A DNA stretch of 64,000 nucleotides from Rhodobacteraceae bacterium Alg231-30 (GCA_900143615.1 FREU01000001.1:954767-1018766); one strand, 5' to 3'; positions 17,152 through 25,996 are shown, numbered from the stretch's first letter. Notes: a model not told the origin generated them from the letters alone. Program-made: numbers and translations.

Positions 17152-18779
17152 TGGATGTCGGCACGATTTCAATTGTTTTAGTTCTTGGGCTGGTTGTCCT
17201 GTTGGGCATTGGTATGCCGCTTGGGTTTGCTTCGGCTGTTCTGGCGCTACTGGTGCTGGTGATGAAGTTTGAACCCAACCTTCTGCTGGACCCGATGACC
17301 TTTGGCGAAGGCATGTTGACCGGACGGCCAGGCACCGGCGCGCTCTATATTCTGACGCAGAAGATATTCGATCTGATGACCGAATATGTGCTTATATCTG
17401 TGCCGCTGTTTATCTTTATGGCCGCGCTTCTGGAACGCTCGGGCATTGCCAAAGAGATGTATAACTCGCTGAACTACTGGCTTAGCCGTGTGCGCGGCGG
17501 CATCGCCATTGTGACCTCGCTGATGGCGGTGATCATGGCGGCGATGTCAGGCATTATCGGTGGCGAAGTGGTGCTGTTGGGGCTGATCGCGCTGCCACAG
17601 ATGTTGCGGCTGGGCTATAACCAGAACCTTGCCATCGGCACCATCTGTGCCAGCGGCTCGCTGGGCACGATGATCCCGCCGTCGATTGTGTTGATCATCT
17701 ATGGCCTTATCACCGAAACCTCGATCAAAGCACTGTTCACAGGCGCCTTTGTTCCCGGTTTCATGCTGGCAAGTTTCATCATCATCTACATCATCATCCG
17801 TACGCAATTGCGCCCCGAAGATGCGCCGCTGCCTGATCCGCAACCGGGAGATCCGACCGGTCTGCAAAAGCTGGGGTATTTCGGCGCATTTATGTCCATC
17901 CTGATGGCGGGCTTTGCGGTGGTGCTGTTCCTGCGCACGGTGTTTTTCACCGTCACCGGCCAGAACGCCAACATCGAAGAAGGTGTTGAGCCGATCACTT
18001 TGGGTATGCCGCATCATTTGCCATACTTGGGCGGCGCGGTTGTCTTGGGCGTTGTGCTGGCCTTGTTTGTCTTTGGTCGTGAGCGCAGCAAGGCAGGCTG
18101 GGAACATGGCAAAGGTCTGGTGCCGCCCTTTGTGGTCATCGGCGTTGTTTTGGGCTCCATTTATGGCGGGATTACCGGCATCACCGAAGCCGCCGGTATG
18201 GGCGCATTGGCGGTGTTTGTGATCGCAATGTTTCGCGGCGAAGCCTCGATTGATCTGATCTGGGAAAGCCTGATGCGCACGTTGCGTTCCACCGGCACCA
18301 TTATCTGGGTCACGGTAGGGGCTGCAGCACTTGCAGGGGCATATACGCTGGCGGGCGGACCAAATTATATCGCTAACCTGATTGTGGGCAGTGAGATGCC
18401 GACCATGCTGGTGCTGCTGACCATGATGTTGATCCTGTTGTTCATGGGCGCGTTCATGGACTGGGTTGGTATTGTTCTGCTGATCATTCCGGTGTTCTTA
18501 CCCATCGTGAAGCGCCTTCCGATTGAGGAAATCGGCTTTATCGGTGAACTCTCCCCGCAGCATGTGTCGATTTGGTTCGGGGTATTGTTCTGTATGAACA
18601 TGCAAGTCAGTTTCCTGTCGCCACCCTTTGGACCTGCCGCGTTCTATCTCAAATCCGTGGCGCCGCCGCATATTTCACTGACCGATATCTTCAAGGGCTT
18701 CTTGCCGTTTATTGGCATTCAGTTGCTGGCGATTGCGGTACTTCTGAGCTGGCCCAATATCGTGACGCTGCTGCTGTAA
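17151..18779 (+). CDS. TRAP transporter large permease, DctM family (long form)
   Basis: The transport subunit, 542 residues against about 430 for the usual DctM. The core motifs are present: VPLFIFMAALLERSG, AMSGIIGGEVVLLG, GTICASGSLGTMIPPSIVLI, YGGITGITEAAGMGALAVFVIA and FLSPPFGPAAFYL. The extra length is a central insertion (about residues 220-320) containing two additional hydrophobic segments and the soluble stretch TVTGQNANIEEGVEPI. It is the last permease gene of the second TRAP operon, and 60 bases separate it from the GarD-like dehydratase on the same strand. Confidence 0.9.
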   Translation: MDVGTISIVLVLGLVVLLGIGMPLGFASAVLALLVLVMKFEPNLLLDPMTFGEGMLTGRPGTGALYILTQKIFDLMTEYVLISVPLFIFMAALLERSGIAKEMYNSLNYWLSRVRGGIAIVTSLMAVIMAAMSGIIGGEVVLLGLIALPQMLRLGYNQNLAIGTICASGSLGTMIPPSIVLIIYGLITETSIKALFTGAFVPGFMLASFIIIYIIIRTQLRPEDAPLPDPQPGDPTGLQKLGYFGAFMSILMAGFAVVLFLRTVFFTVTGQNANIEEGVEPITLGMPHHLPYLGGAVVLGVVLALFVFGRERSKAGWEHGKGLVPPFVVIGVVLGSIYGGITGITEAAGMGALAVFVIAMFRGEASIDLIWESLMRTLRSTGTIIWVTVGAAALAGAYTLAGGPNYIANLIVGSEMPTMLVLLTMMLILLFMGAFMDWVGIVLLIIPVFLPIVKRLPIEEIGFIGELSPQHVSIWFGVLFCMNMQVSFLSPPFGPAAFYLKSVAPPHISLTDIFKGFLPFIGIQLLAIAVLLSWPNIVTLLL

Positions 18780-18808
18780 GGGAGCGGTGGCATGCTGATC
18801 CTAAGGCA

Positions 18809-18841
18809 AATCAAAACCTTTGAACCTCAGGGGTTTTGATT
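18809..18841 (+). promoter_or_regulatory. Inverted repeat over the start of the GarD-like gene
   Basis: AATCAAAACC (18809-18818) pairs perfectly with GGTTTTGATT (18832-18841), loop 13 bases. The right arm includes the end of the AGGGG ribosome-binding site (18829-18833) and most of the TTG start (18840). The hairpin could hide the start site, act as a weak transcription stop after the TRAP genes, or be a DNA operator. Confidence 0.45.
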
Positions 18842-20405
18842 GTCGAGGATGGTCTTGGGCCCGAGTGTGCGTAAACAGACAGAAAAAGGAGCGCCGGTGG
18901 GATTTCTTCGGCTGGATACAACCGACAACGTGGCAACTGCACTGGAAAACCTGTCCGCAGGGCAAACAGTGGAGGGTGTCACTTTGGTGGATGATATCGC
19001 GCGTGGTCATAAACTGGCGCTCTCTGCCGTCCCCCAAGGTGCGGCCTTGCGCAAATATGCGCAGATCATCGGCTATGCGGCTGCTCCGATTGTGGCGGGC
19101 AGTCATGTACACACGCATAATGTTGAATTTCGCGCCACCGAGGCAGCTTATGAGTTTGGCACAGATCTGCGGCCTGTTCCGCAGGTCGCAGACACAAAAC
19201 GCGATAGCTTTATGGGCTATCGGCGCGACAACGGTCAGATCGGAACCCGCAACTATATCGCAGTGCTGACCTCGGTGAATTGTTCCGCCAGCGCGGCGCG
19301 GCGTATCGCGGCCCATTTCACCCCCGAGAGGTTGGCCGACTATCCCAATGTTGACGGGGTTGTCGCCTATGTGCACGGCACCGGCTGCGGCATGGCAGGG
19401 GACGGGGAAGGCTTTGAAGCCCTCCAGAGAGTGATGTGGGGATTTGCGCGTCATCCCAACCACGGCGGTGTGCTGATGGTCGGCTTGGGCTGTGAGATGA
19501 ACCAGATTGATTGGCTGCTGGAGGCTTGGGGGCTGAAACACGGACCGCTGTTTCAAACTATGAACATCCAGAACGTCGCGGGTTTTGCGCGCACGGTTGA
19601 GGCTGGGATCGAAAAAGTAACCGCGATGCTGCCGCTGGCAAATCAGGCACGGCGCGAACCCTGTCCTGTCTCCGCCATCACGCTCGCCTTGCAATGTGGC
19701 GGCTCGGATGCGTGGTCCGGCGTCACCGCCAATCCTGCACTGGGTTACGCCTGTGATTTGCTCGTGGCCCAAGGTGGCACGGGGGTCTTGGCGGAAACGC
19801 CCGAAATCTATGGCGCCGAGCATTTGTTGACACGCCGCGCCGCGGATCGCGATACCGGCGAGCGTTTGATCGGTCTGATCAACTGGTGGGATGCCTATAC
19901 CGCGCGCAGCGGGGGCAGCATGGACAATAACCCCAGCCCGGGCAACAAGGCGGGGGGGCTGACTACCATACTTGAAAAGTCGCTAGGCGCTGCGGCCAAA
20001 GGCGGCACAACACCTTTGGTGGATGTGTTGAAGTATGGCGAACCTGTGCGCAAAGCCGGATTCAACTTTATGGACAGTCCCGGCTATGACCCTGCCAGTG
20101 TCACAGGACAAATGGCGTCGGGCTGTAATATGGTGGTGTTTACCACAGGGCGCGGCTCGGCTTATGGCTCAAAACCGGCGCCCACCATCAAAGTTGCCAC
20201 CAACACAAGGTTGGCCGAACGTATGCCGGACGACATGGATGTGAACGCGGGCACAATTCTGGACGGCGCCGCGACGGTCGAGGAAAAAGGCCGCGAGATC
20301 TATGAGATGGTTTTGCGCGTCGCCAGCGGACAAGCGTCCAAGTCCGAAGCGCAATTGTTGGGGGACGATGAGTTTGTGCCTTGGCAAATCGGCGCCGTGA
20401 TGTGA
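18840..20405 (+). CDS. Altronate/galactarate dehydratase family protein (UxaA/GarD type)
   Basis: A 521-residue dehydratase of sugar acids. The N-terminal part (about 15-100) is the SAF domain found in UxaA and GarD, with AGSHVHTHNVEF. The main domain opens with the hallmark SFMGYRRDNGQIGTRNYIAV and continues with HGTGCGMAG, LGCEMNQIDWL and the C-terminal GCNMVVFTTGRGSAYG. These enzymes use iron and remove water from altronate or galactarate. The length is nearer GarD (523) than UxaA (about 495). The start is taken as TTG at 18840, six bases after AGGGG; an ATG at 18849 lacks a spaced site. It follows the TRAP operon. Confidence 0.88.
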   Translation: MSRMVLGPSVRKQTEKGAPVGFLRLDTTDNVATALENLSAGQTVEGVTLVDDIARGHKLALSAVPQGAALRKYAQIIGYAAAPIVAGSHVHTHNVEFRATEAAYEFGTDLRPVPQVADTKRDSFMGYRRDNGQIGTRNYIAVLTSVNCSASAARRIAAHFTPERLADYPNVDGVVAYVHGTGCGMAGDGEGFEALQRVMWGFARHPNHGGVLMVGLGCEMNQIDWLLEAWGLKHGPLFQTMNIQNVAGFARTVEAGIEKVTAMLPLANQARREPCPVSAITLALQCGGSDAWSGVTANPALGYACDLLVAQGGTGVLAETPEIYGAEHLLTRRAADRDTGERLIGLINWWDAYTARSGGSMDNNPSPGNKAGGLTTILEKSLGAAAKGGTTPLVDVLKYGEPVRKAGFNFMDSPGYDPASVTGQMASGCNMVVFTTGRGSAYGSKPAPTIKVATNTRLAERMPDDMDVNAGTILDGAATVEEKGREIYEMVLRVASGQASKSEAQLLGDDEFVPWQIGAVM

Positions 20406-20489
20406 CGTAGATACAGAAATATTGAGCGCCCTAAAGCCTAGAACGGGCAGGGTCTGCTCGGGAACACTATGATTTTGAGAGGATATACA

Positions 20490-21377
20490 ATGGACAAGCC
20501 GACAATCGGATTTATTGGTCTGGGCCTGATGGGCGCCGCGATGGTGAGCCGTCTTCTGGACAAAGGGTATTCCGTGACCGTGATGGCCAACCGCTCGCGG
20601 CCCAATGTGGACGCAGCCGTGGCACGCGGCGCAGTGGAAGTTGGCACAGCACACGATGTGGCTGCTGCCAGCGACATTGTTATGCTGTGTATGGACACCT
20701 CCGCCAGCGTCGAAGGCCGTATGCGCGGTGACGACGGTGTTATTGCGGGGCTGAAAGCGGGAGCTGTGGTGATTGACTTTGGCACCTCTCTGCCGGCCAG
20801 CACGCAGGCGCTGGGCGCTGAAGTGGCCGCCGCTGGTGGCGCCTATCTGGACGCGCCGTTGGGACGCACGCCAACCCATGCGCTGGATGGCCAGCTCAAC
20901 ATCATGGCGGCAGGCGATGAGGCTGCCTTTGCCAAAGTGAAGCCTGTTTTGGACGATCTGGGCGAGAATGTCTTCCATCTTGGTGCGCTGGGATCAGGCC
21001 ACACCATCAAGCTGATCAACAACTTCTTTGGCATGACGGTGGCGAATTCGATGGCCGAAGCCTTTGCCATGGCTGATGTGGCCGGCGTGGATCGCGAGAA
21101 GCTTTACAATGTGATGTCTGCAGGTCCGCTGCATTCGGGCATGATGGATTTTGTCAAAGGCTACGGTGTGGATGGTGATCCATCGCAACTGGCCTTTGCG
21201 ATCAAAAACGCTGCCAAAGACGTGGGTTACTATAGCCAGATGGCGCAAGACGCTGGTGTGAGCTCGCAAATGGCAGGCGGCGCGCTGGGCGCATTGCAGG
21301 ATGCCTGTGAGGACGGGCGCGGCGATGACATGGTCAGCCAGATGGTCGACTTCTACGCCGACAAGTTCAAAGGCTAG
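20490..21377 (+). CDS. Beta-hydroxyacid dehydrogenase, YihU-like
   Basis: A 295-residue NAD(P)-dependent dehydrogenase. The ATG at 20490 (MDKPTIGF) follows GAGAGG. Motifs are TIGFIGLGLMGAAMVSRL for the cofactor and the catalytic lysine in GHTIKLINNFFG. The substrate loop is LDAPLGRTPTHA instead of the DAPVSGG of GarR and of the paralogue at 12268. From memory, LGRT and KLINN recall YihU, the sulfolactaldehyde/4-hydroxybutyrate reductase, so the substrate may carry something other than a simple carboxylate. It lies 84 bases after the GarD-like gene on the same strand and just before a DMT transporter gene. Confidence 0.85.
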   Translation: MDKPTIGFIGLGLMGAAMVSRLLDKGYSVTVMANRSRPNVDAAVARGAVEVGTAHDVAAASDIVMLCMDTSASVEGRMRGDDGVIAGLKAGAVVIDFGTSLPASTQALGAEVAAAGGAYLDAPLGRTPTHALDGQLNIMAAGDEAAFAKVKPVLDDLGENVFHLGALGSGHTIKLINNFFGMTVANSMAEAFAMADVAGVDREKLYNVMSAGPLHSGMMDFVKGYGVDGDPSQLAFAIKNAAKDVGYYSQMAQDAGVSSQMAGGALGALQDACEDGRGDDMVSQMVDFYADKFKG

Positions 21378-21382
21378 CGGCG

Positions 21383-22291
21383 GTGCAAGCGGCCAGCCAC
21401 ACAACCGACAGAGTGTCGCTGGCCATTGCCATGATGTTGGTGGCCTATTTTCTGTTTGCCACCTTAGATACATCGATCAAGTGGTTGTTGGGGCTGGGAT
21501 TCTCGGCCCTGCAACTGGCGTTTTTGCGCTATGCGGGACATTTTGTAGTCAGTCTTGGTGAGGCCGCGCTGAAAGGTGGCGCACAGGCTGTGCGCGTGCC
21601 GCAAGGCTACTTCGGTTTGGTTGTCTTGCGTGGCAGCCTGTTGGCATCGGCCACTGTGGGCAACTTTATTGTTTTGAAGTTTTTGCCGCTGACGACGACC
21701 TCTGCCATCATGTTTTCCGCCCCTATCATTGTTTGCCTCTTGGCGGGGCCAATGCTGTCGGAACGTGTCGGCCCTTGGCGGCTGTTGGCCATTCTGATCG
21801 GGTTCGGCGGGGTTCTGGTGGTGATGCAGCCCTTTGGCGAAGAATTCCATTGGGCGGCTGTGCTGGCGGTGTTCAACGCTTTGGGCATGGCGCTTTATTC
21901 TATCCTGACACGCAAATTGGCGGGGCATGTGCGCGCTGGGACCATGCAGTTTTATACAGGGGCAGTGGGCACCTTTGCTTTGGCACCTTTTGCGTGGTTC
22001 AGTTGGGTGCCAAGTACAGATATTTTTGTCTGGTCGCTTTGGGCCGGATTGGGGGTGTTCGGCTGGGCGGGGCATGAACTTTTGACCCGCGCACACGCCT
22101 ACGCACCGGCCAGCACATTGATGCCGTTTTCCTATTCCTTCCTGATCTATTTGATCGGCTACAGCTATGTGATCTTTGCCCATATCCCGAGCGCATCCAC
22201 TCTTGCTGGTGCGTCGATCATCGTGCTCTCCGGCTTGATCATCTGGAAACGCGAACAGGTGGTCGCTGCCCGCAAAGGCGCGCAAATCTAG
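21383..22291 (+). CDS. EamA/DMT-superfamily membrane transporter
   Basis: A membrane protein of 302 residues with about ten helices in two EamA repeats (roughly residues 8-140 and 150-290). Characteristic are LRGSLLASATVGNFIVLKFLPLTTTSAI (split by charged ends) and LTRAHAYAPASTLMPFSYSFLIYLIGYSYVIF. The start is GTG, five bases after the dehydrogenase stop, with AAAGG upstream, so it is the last gene of that operon. DMT proteins export or import small metabolites. Here it may handle a pathway intermediate, but nothing in the sequence identifies it. It overlaps the convergent XRE gene by four bases. Confidence 0.87.
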   Translation: MQAASHTTDRVSLAIAMMLVAYFLFATLDTSIKWLLGLGFSALQLAFLRYAGHFVVSLGEAALKGGAQAVRVPQGYFGLVVLRGSLLASATVGNFIVLKFLPLTTTSAIMFSAPIIVCLLAGPMLSERVGPWRLLAILIGFGGVLVVMQPFGEEFHWAAVLAVFNALGMALYSILTRKLAGHVRAGTMQFYTGAVGTFALAPFAWFSWVPSTDIFVWSLWAGLGVFGWAGHELLTRAHAYAPASTLMPFSYSFLIYLIGYSYVIFAHIPSASTLAGASIIVLSGLIIWKREQVVAARKGAQI

Positions 22292-23145
22292 ACCAACTTT
22301 TTCAAACCCGCCACAAAATCGGGGATTTGCCGCGCGGTGACATCAGCCTGCCGCACAAGGCTATCAAAATGGCCGGTAAACCCTGTGACCCGCTCGCGGT
22401 CGCGAAACGCCAGATAGTTGCGCCCCAGATAGAGCACCGCCAACAGCGGACCAAAAACGGTGATCGGGCTGGAGTACAGCCGATGCGCGTCAAACAGATA
22501 AAGGCGCAAGCTGGGGTAAAGCTGTTCGCTCAACTCGGCAAACATATCCAGCTGGCGGCGGCGAATGTCTGCGGGCAGGCCGCTGTAATACCCATGTCCG
22601 CGCGCAAAACTTTCAAGCTCGTGGCGGGGAAGGGCGATCTCATAATCAGACTGAGCCGAGCGCATCCAGTGCAGCCGATCTCGTGAGGCATTGATCGCCT
22701 GTTCGGTGGTGCGCCCCAGGTGCGGAGAATACTCCCAGACCAGCATTTCGTCGGATTTCAGCATATCCGGCAAACCCGCTGGAACGTGGCGGATTTTGTA
22801 GCCTGCGGATTCCATGTGCCAATTGAAAATCTGTTCATCCACCAACGCGCGCGGCGCGGCTGTCACGGTCAGGGAATTGGCCATGATCGCGGCGGCGTTT
22901 TCAGGATGATCGGTGAGCGACAACAGCCAGTCCGCCGAGACTCCAAGCGCGGCCGCGCATTCGCCCACCACCTGCGCATTGGGCAGACGGGCGCCGTCGC
23001 CTTTGAGAAGCTGCGAAATGGTGGATCGATCCACGCCAATGCGACGCGCCAGCGCACTTTGCGTCATGGCCTGTTCCTGCATTGCCGTCCCAAGACGTTG
23101 GCGAAACCTGTCCGCGCGCAGACGTTTGTCGATAATTTCACTCAT
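22288..23145 (-). CDS. XRE-family helix-turn-helix regulator with long C-terminal domain
   Basis: A protein of 285 residues. The HTH lies at about residues 17-70 (MTQSALARRIGVDRSTISQLLKG), followed by AQVVGECAAALGVSADWLLSL typical of Cro/C1-like regulators. The remaining 200 residues are not a recognised ligand domain and contain aromatic-rich segments (LRLYLFDAHRLYSSPITVFGP). It is divergent from the DUF2061/desaturase pair, with a 114-base spacer, and convergent with the DMT gene. Either could be its target. No strong ribosome-binding site precedes its ATG. Confidence 0.8.
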   Translation of the reverse strand: MSEIIDKRLRADRFRQRLGTAMQEQAMTQSALARRIGVDRSTISQLLKGDGARLPNAQVVGECAAALGVSADWLLSLTDHPENAAAIMANSLTVTAAPRALVDEQIFNWHMESAGYKIRHVPAGLPDMLKSDEMLVWEYSPHLGRTTEQAINASRDRLHWMRSAQSDYEIALPRHELESFARGHGYYSGLPADIRRRQLDMFAELSEQLYPSLRLYLFDAHRLYSSPITVFGPLLAVLYLGRNYLAFRDRERVTGFTGHFDSLVRQADVTARQIPDFVAGLKKLV

Positions 23146-23259
23146 AAGGTGACAATTATCACAGATGTAGAGTTTTGTTAATCACATTCAGAATTCCGCG
23201 ACAGCACTCTGCTGGGTAACAGTTTTGTGAGTACAGGCAAAACCCCACAAGGAGAGCTC

Positions 23260-23466
23260 ATGGAAACCCGAACGCGATCGGTTGTGAAGGCAATGATCTG
23301 GAACATGATCGGGCTGGCGATGATGGCCCTTGTCGGGTTGATGGCCACCGGATCACTGGCGCTGGGCGGCAAGATGGCTCTGGTCAACGCCGCGCTCGGG
23401 CTGAGCATGTATCTGGTGTACGAGCGGATTTGGGCGCGTATCTCATGGGGGCGCGCAAATGTCTGA
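23260..23466 (+). CDS. DUF2061 small membrane protein
   Basis: A 68-residue protein with the DUF2061 pattern: RSVVKAMIWNMIGLAMM as a first helix, a short LMATGSLALGGKMALVN linker and a second helix ending in LVYERIWARISWGR. The ATG at 23260 follows AAGGAGAG; an in-frame GTG at 23227 gives an unlikely hydrophilic extension. Its function is unknown in the family. The gene overlaps the desaturase by eight bases, so the two are translationally coupled and probably work on the same membrane or lipid process. Confidence 0.85.
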   Translation: METRTRSVVKAMIWNMIGLAMMALVGLMATGSLALGGKMALVNAALGLSMYLVYERIWARISWGRANV

Positions 23467-24370
23467 GGTTTGGGTGCGGCGTGACAAGACGGTTGAATGG
23501 CCCACCTTGGGGCTGGTTGTCCTCTGCTACGGGCTGTTTGCCGTTGGCACCACATGGGCCGCCGCGCTCTGGGTGCCTTTGGGCATGGGGCTGACCATAT
23601 TGGCCTTGGCGTTGCACTCCTCGCTCAGTCACGAAGTGCTGCACGGCCACCCGTTCCGCTCCAAAATCGTCAGCGAGGCCTTGGTGTTTCCCGCCCTTGG
23701 GCTGTTCATCCCCTATGTGCGGTTTCGCGACACGCATCTGGCGCATCATTTGGACTCGATCCTGACCGATCCCTATGACGATCCGGAATCCAACTATTTT
23801 GACCCCGCCGTTTGGCAGGCTTTGCCGCGCTGGCGGCGTGCCCTGCATGAGGTCAACAACACGCTGTTGGGCCGCCTGCTTGTGGGGCCGGCTCTGGGGC
23901 AGGTGGCGTTCATGCACAAAGACTGGCAGGCCATTCGCATGGGTGACAGGCAGGTTCTCAAAGGTTGGCTCTTGCATCTCCCCGCGCTGGCACTCGTGGC
24001 GCTGTGGCTGATCAGCGTGGCCCAGATGCCGTTATGGGCCTACCTCCTCTCGGCTTACGCTGCCCTGTCGATCCTCAAAATCCGCACCTTTCTGGAGCAT
24101 CAGGCCCATGAACGGGCGCGTGGTCGAACCGTAATTATCGAAGACCGCGGCCCGCTGTCGTGGATCTTTCTCAACAACAACCTGCATGTTGTGCACCACA
24201 TGCATCCCCGCATGCCGTGGTACCGCCTTCCCAGACTGTTTGCCGAAAACCGAGCACGCTATCTATCCCGCAACGAGGGCTATTATTTCCCGTCTTATGC
24301 CACGGTCTTTCGGCGCTATTTTTGGCACAGAAAAGATCCGCTACCACATCCGCTCTGGCCAAAACGTTAA
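23459..24370 (+). CDS. Fatty acid desaturase family membrane protein
   Basis: A 303-residue di-iron membrane enzyme. The histidine boxes are HEVLHGH (about residue 60), HLAHH (about 97) and HVVHHMHP (about 243), with hydrophobic helix pairs between them, as in the desaturase/carotenoid hydroxylase/alkane hydroxylase superfamily. It starts within the end of the DUF2061 gene. The substrate could be a membrane fatty acid or another lipid; the family cannot be narrowed by eye. No electron-transfer partner is in the neighbourhood. Confidence 0.88.
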   Translation: MSEVWVRRDKTVEWPTLGLVVLCYGLFAVGTTWAAALWVPLGMGLTILALALHSSLSHEVLHGHPFRSKIVSEALVFPALGLFIPYVRFRDTHLAHHLDSILTDPYDDPESNYFDPAVWQALPRWRRALHEVNNTLLGRLLVGPALGQVAFMHKDWQAIRMGDRQVLKGWLLHLPALALVALWLISVAQMPLWAYLLSAYAALSILKIRTFLEHQAHERARGRTVIIEDRGPLSWIFLNNNLHVVHHMHPRMPWYRLPRLFAENRARYLSRNEGYYFPSYATVFRRYFWHRKDPLPHPLWPKR

Positions 24371-24390
24371 GCGGCAGGCACTAACTCCGC

Positions 24391-25290
24391 ATGGAATTCT
24401 GGATTGTCGCCTCGGTCGCGGCCGCGCTGTTTCAAACCGTGCGGTTCATGCTGCAAAAACATCTCGCCCAAGTGTCGCTGTCCGCAGCGGGCGCGACCTT
24501 TGCGCGTTTTGTCTACTCGGCCCCGATTGCGCTGGCGATTTTGGGCGTGGTCTTATGGAGCGCACGGCCTGACGTTGCACTCAACGGTGCGGCCTTCTGG
24601 ATCTACGGTGCCATTGGCGGCGTGGCGCAAATCACCGCAACCGTCTGCACCGTCATGCTGTTTGGACGGCGCAATCTGGCGGTGGGTATAACTTTCATCA
24701 AAACCGAAGTCCTGATGACGGTGCTAATCGGCTTGGTGATACTGGGTGAGGCCGTATCGGGCATGGGCCTGCTGGCAATCCTGATAGGGATCATCGGTGT
24801 GCTGGTGATGTCCGGCCCGCTCGAAGGCGGACGCGGGTGGCGACGATTTCTAAGCCCCTCAGCAGCTCTGGGTCTCGGCGCGGGCGCATTGTTTGGGGTC
24901 TCTGCCGTCTGTTATCGCGGCGCGTCACTAGAGGTGGCAAGCGATGCGGCCTTGATGCGCGCACTGGTGACTTTGGCAGCGACGACGTCGATGCAGATGG
25001 TCGGCATGTGGATTTGGCTCATGCTGCGCGAGCCGCAAGAAGTAGGTCGCGTGTTGGCCGCGTGGAAAACCGCAGGTTTCATTGGCCTGACCAGCATGGC
25101 AGGCACATTTTGTTGGTTCACAGCCTTCACGTTGCAAAACGCGGCTTATGTCAAAGCCGTCGGCCAGATCGAATTGGTGTTTGGCGTATTGGGCACCGTG
25201 TTGATTTTCCGCGAACGCATCAGCACACGCGAATATGGCGGCATCGCCTTGTTGGCTGTGTCGATCCTGATCCTGGTTTTGTTAGCCTGA
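24391..25290 (+). CDS. EamA/DMT-superfamily membrane transporter
   Basis: A membrane protein of 299 residues with about ten helices in two EamA repeats. Typical segments are LFGRRNLAVGITFIKTEVLMTVLIGLVI (split after RRNLA), GEAVSGMG and the second repeat TSMAGTFCWFTAFTLQNAAYVKAVGQIEL. The last, with VKAVGQIE, is the usual second-repeat signature. It starts 20 bases after the desaturase gene and may be co-transcribed. It ends one base before the convergent Nudix gene. The transported substrate is unknown. Confidence 0.85.
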   Translation: MEFWIVASVAAALFQTVRFMLQKHLAQVSLSAAGATFARFVYSAPIALAILGVVLWSARPDVALNGAAFWIYGAIGGVAQITATVCTVMLFGRRNLAVGITFIKTEVLMTVLIGLVILGEAVSGMGLLAILIGIIGVLVMSGPLEGGRGWRRFLSPSAALGLGAGALFGVSAVCYRGASLEVASDAALMRALVTLAATTSMQMVGMWIWLMLREPQEVGRVLAAWKTAGFIGLTSMAGTFCWFTAFTLQNAAYVKAVGQIELVFGVLGTVLIFRERISTREYGGIALLAVSILILVLLA

Positions 25291-25291
25291 C

Positions 25292-25996
25292 CTAGTCGTC
25301 AGCCGCAACCGGCGCGCGGCCCTTGAGGCGCATAAATAGGCTTTCCTCATCGCCATTTTTGAAGAACGGTACGGATTGCGGCGGTTGCGGATCGCGCACG
25401 CGGCCTTCGACTTCGGCCAAAACAACTTCGGTGATAAACGGCAAGTCAAACTCGCGCGCTTTGCGCAGCGGGATCCATTGCAGGTGGGAAAGCTCGTCAC
25501 AGGCGGCCGAGAAATCATCCAGATCGCTGGCAATTTCCGCCGCATCCAACAGGAAAAACCGTGCATCAAATCGGCGCGGCCGCCCCGGAGGGGTGATGGC
25601 GCGAAACACAAATTGCAGCCCATGTGCCGCTGGCACATGTCCGGTGGCCGCATAGCTTTGCCAATCCGGCGGAGGGGTGGCGGCCCAGCTGCCTGCCGTG
25701 CCAAGGATCAGGCCAGTTTCTTCCCAGAGTTCACGAATGCAGGCCACGCCTATGGGATGCACAAGGCTGGCATCGGCATCCTCACACAGCCTGTCGCGAC
25801 AGACAGCGGGCATTTGGCTGGCCAAGGTGATGTCAGCATCCGCCGCATCCACCGCTCCACCGGGGAACACAAACTTGTTGGGCATAAACGCCGCCTTGGC
25901 GCCCCGCTGCCCCATCAGGATATGCGGGTCACTGTCGCGATCGCGCAGCACAATCACAGTGGCAGCGTTGCGAATGGCGGTTTTGTCTTCACTCAT
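25292..25996 (-). CDS. Nudix hydrolase
   Basis: A 234-residue protein with the Nudix core RELWEETGLILG (RE-x-x-EE-x-G) near residue 88, preceded by FVFPGGAVDAAD. About 35 residues lie between the FPGG strand and the RELWEE helix, more than in short Nudix proteins but usual in the CoA-diphosphatase-like/NUDT19-like group. The product of such enzymes is a nucleotide or coenzyme monophosphate. The substrate cannot be told here. It is followed on the same strand, 40 bases upstream, by the DUF983 gene, so the two may be co-transcribed. Confidence 0.82.
   Translation of the reverse strand: MSEDKTAIRNAATVIVLRDRDSDPHILMGQRGAKAAFMPNKFVFPGGAVDAADADITLASQMPAVCRDRLCEDADASLVHPIGVACIRELWEETGLILGTAGSWAATPPPDWQSYAATGHVPAAHGLQFVFRAITPPGRPRRFDARFFLLDAAEIASDLDDFSAACDELSHLQWIPLRKAREFDLPFITEVVLAEVEGRVRDPQPPQSVPFFKNGDEESLFMRLKGRAPVAADD

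Noticed and set aside
18801..19823. Long open frame on the - strand (340 codons) across the GarD-like gene
   Set aside because: Antisense shadow of a gene with clear GarD/UxaA motifs; no motif or ribosome-binding site of its own.
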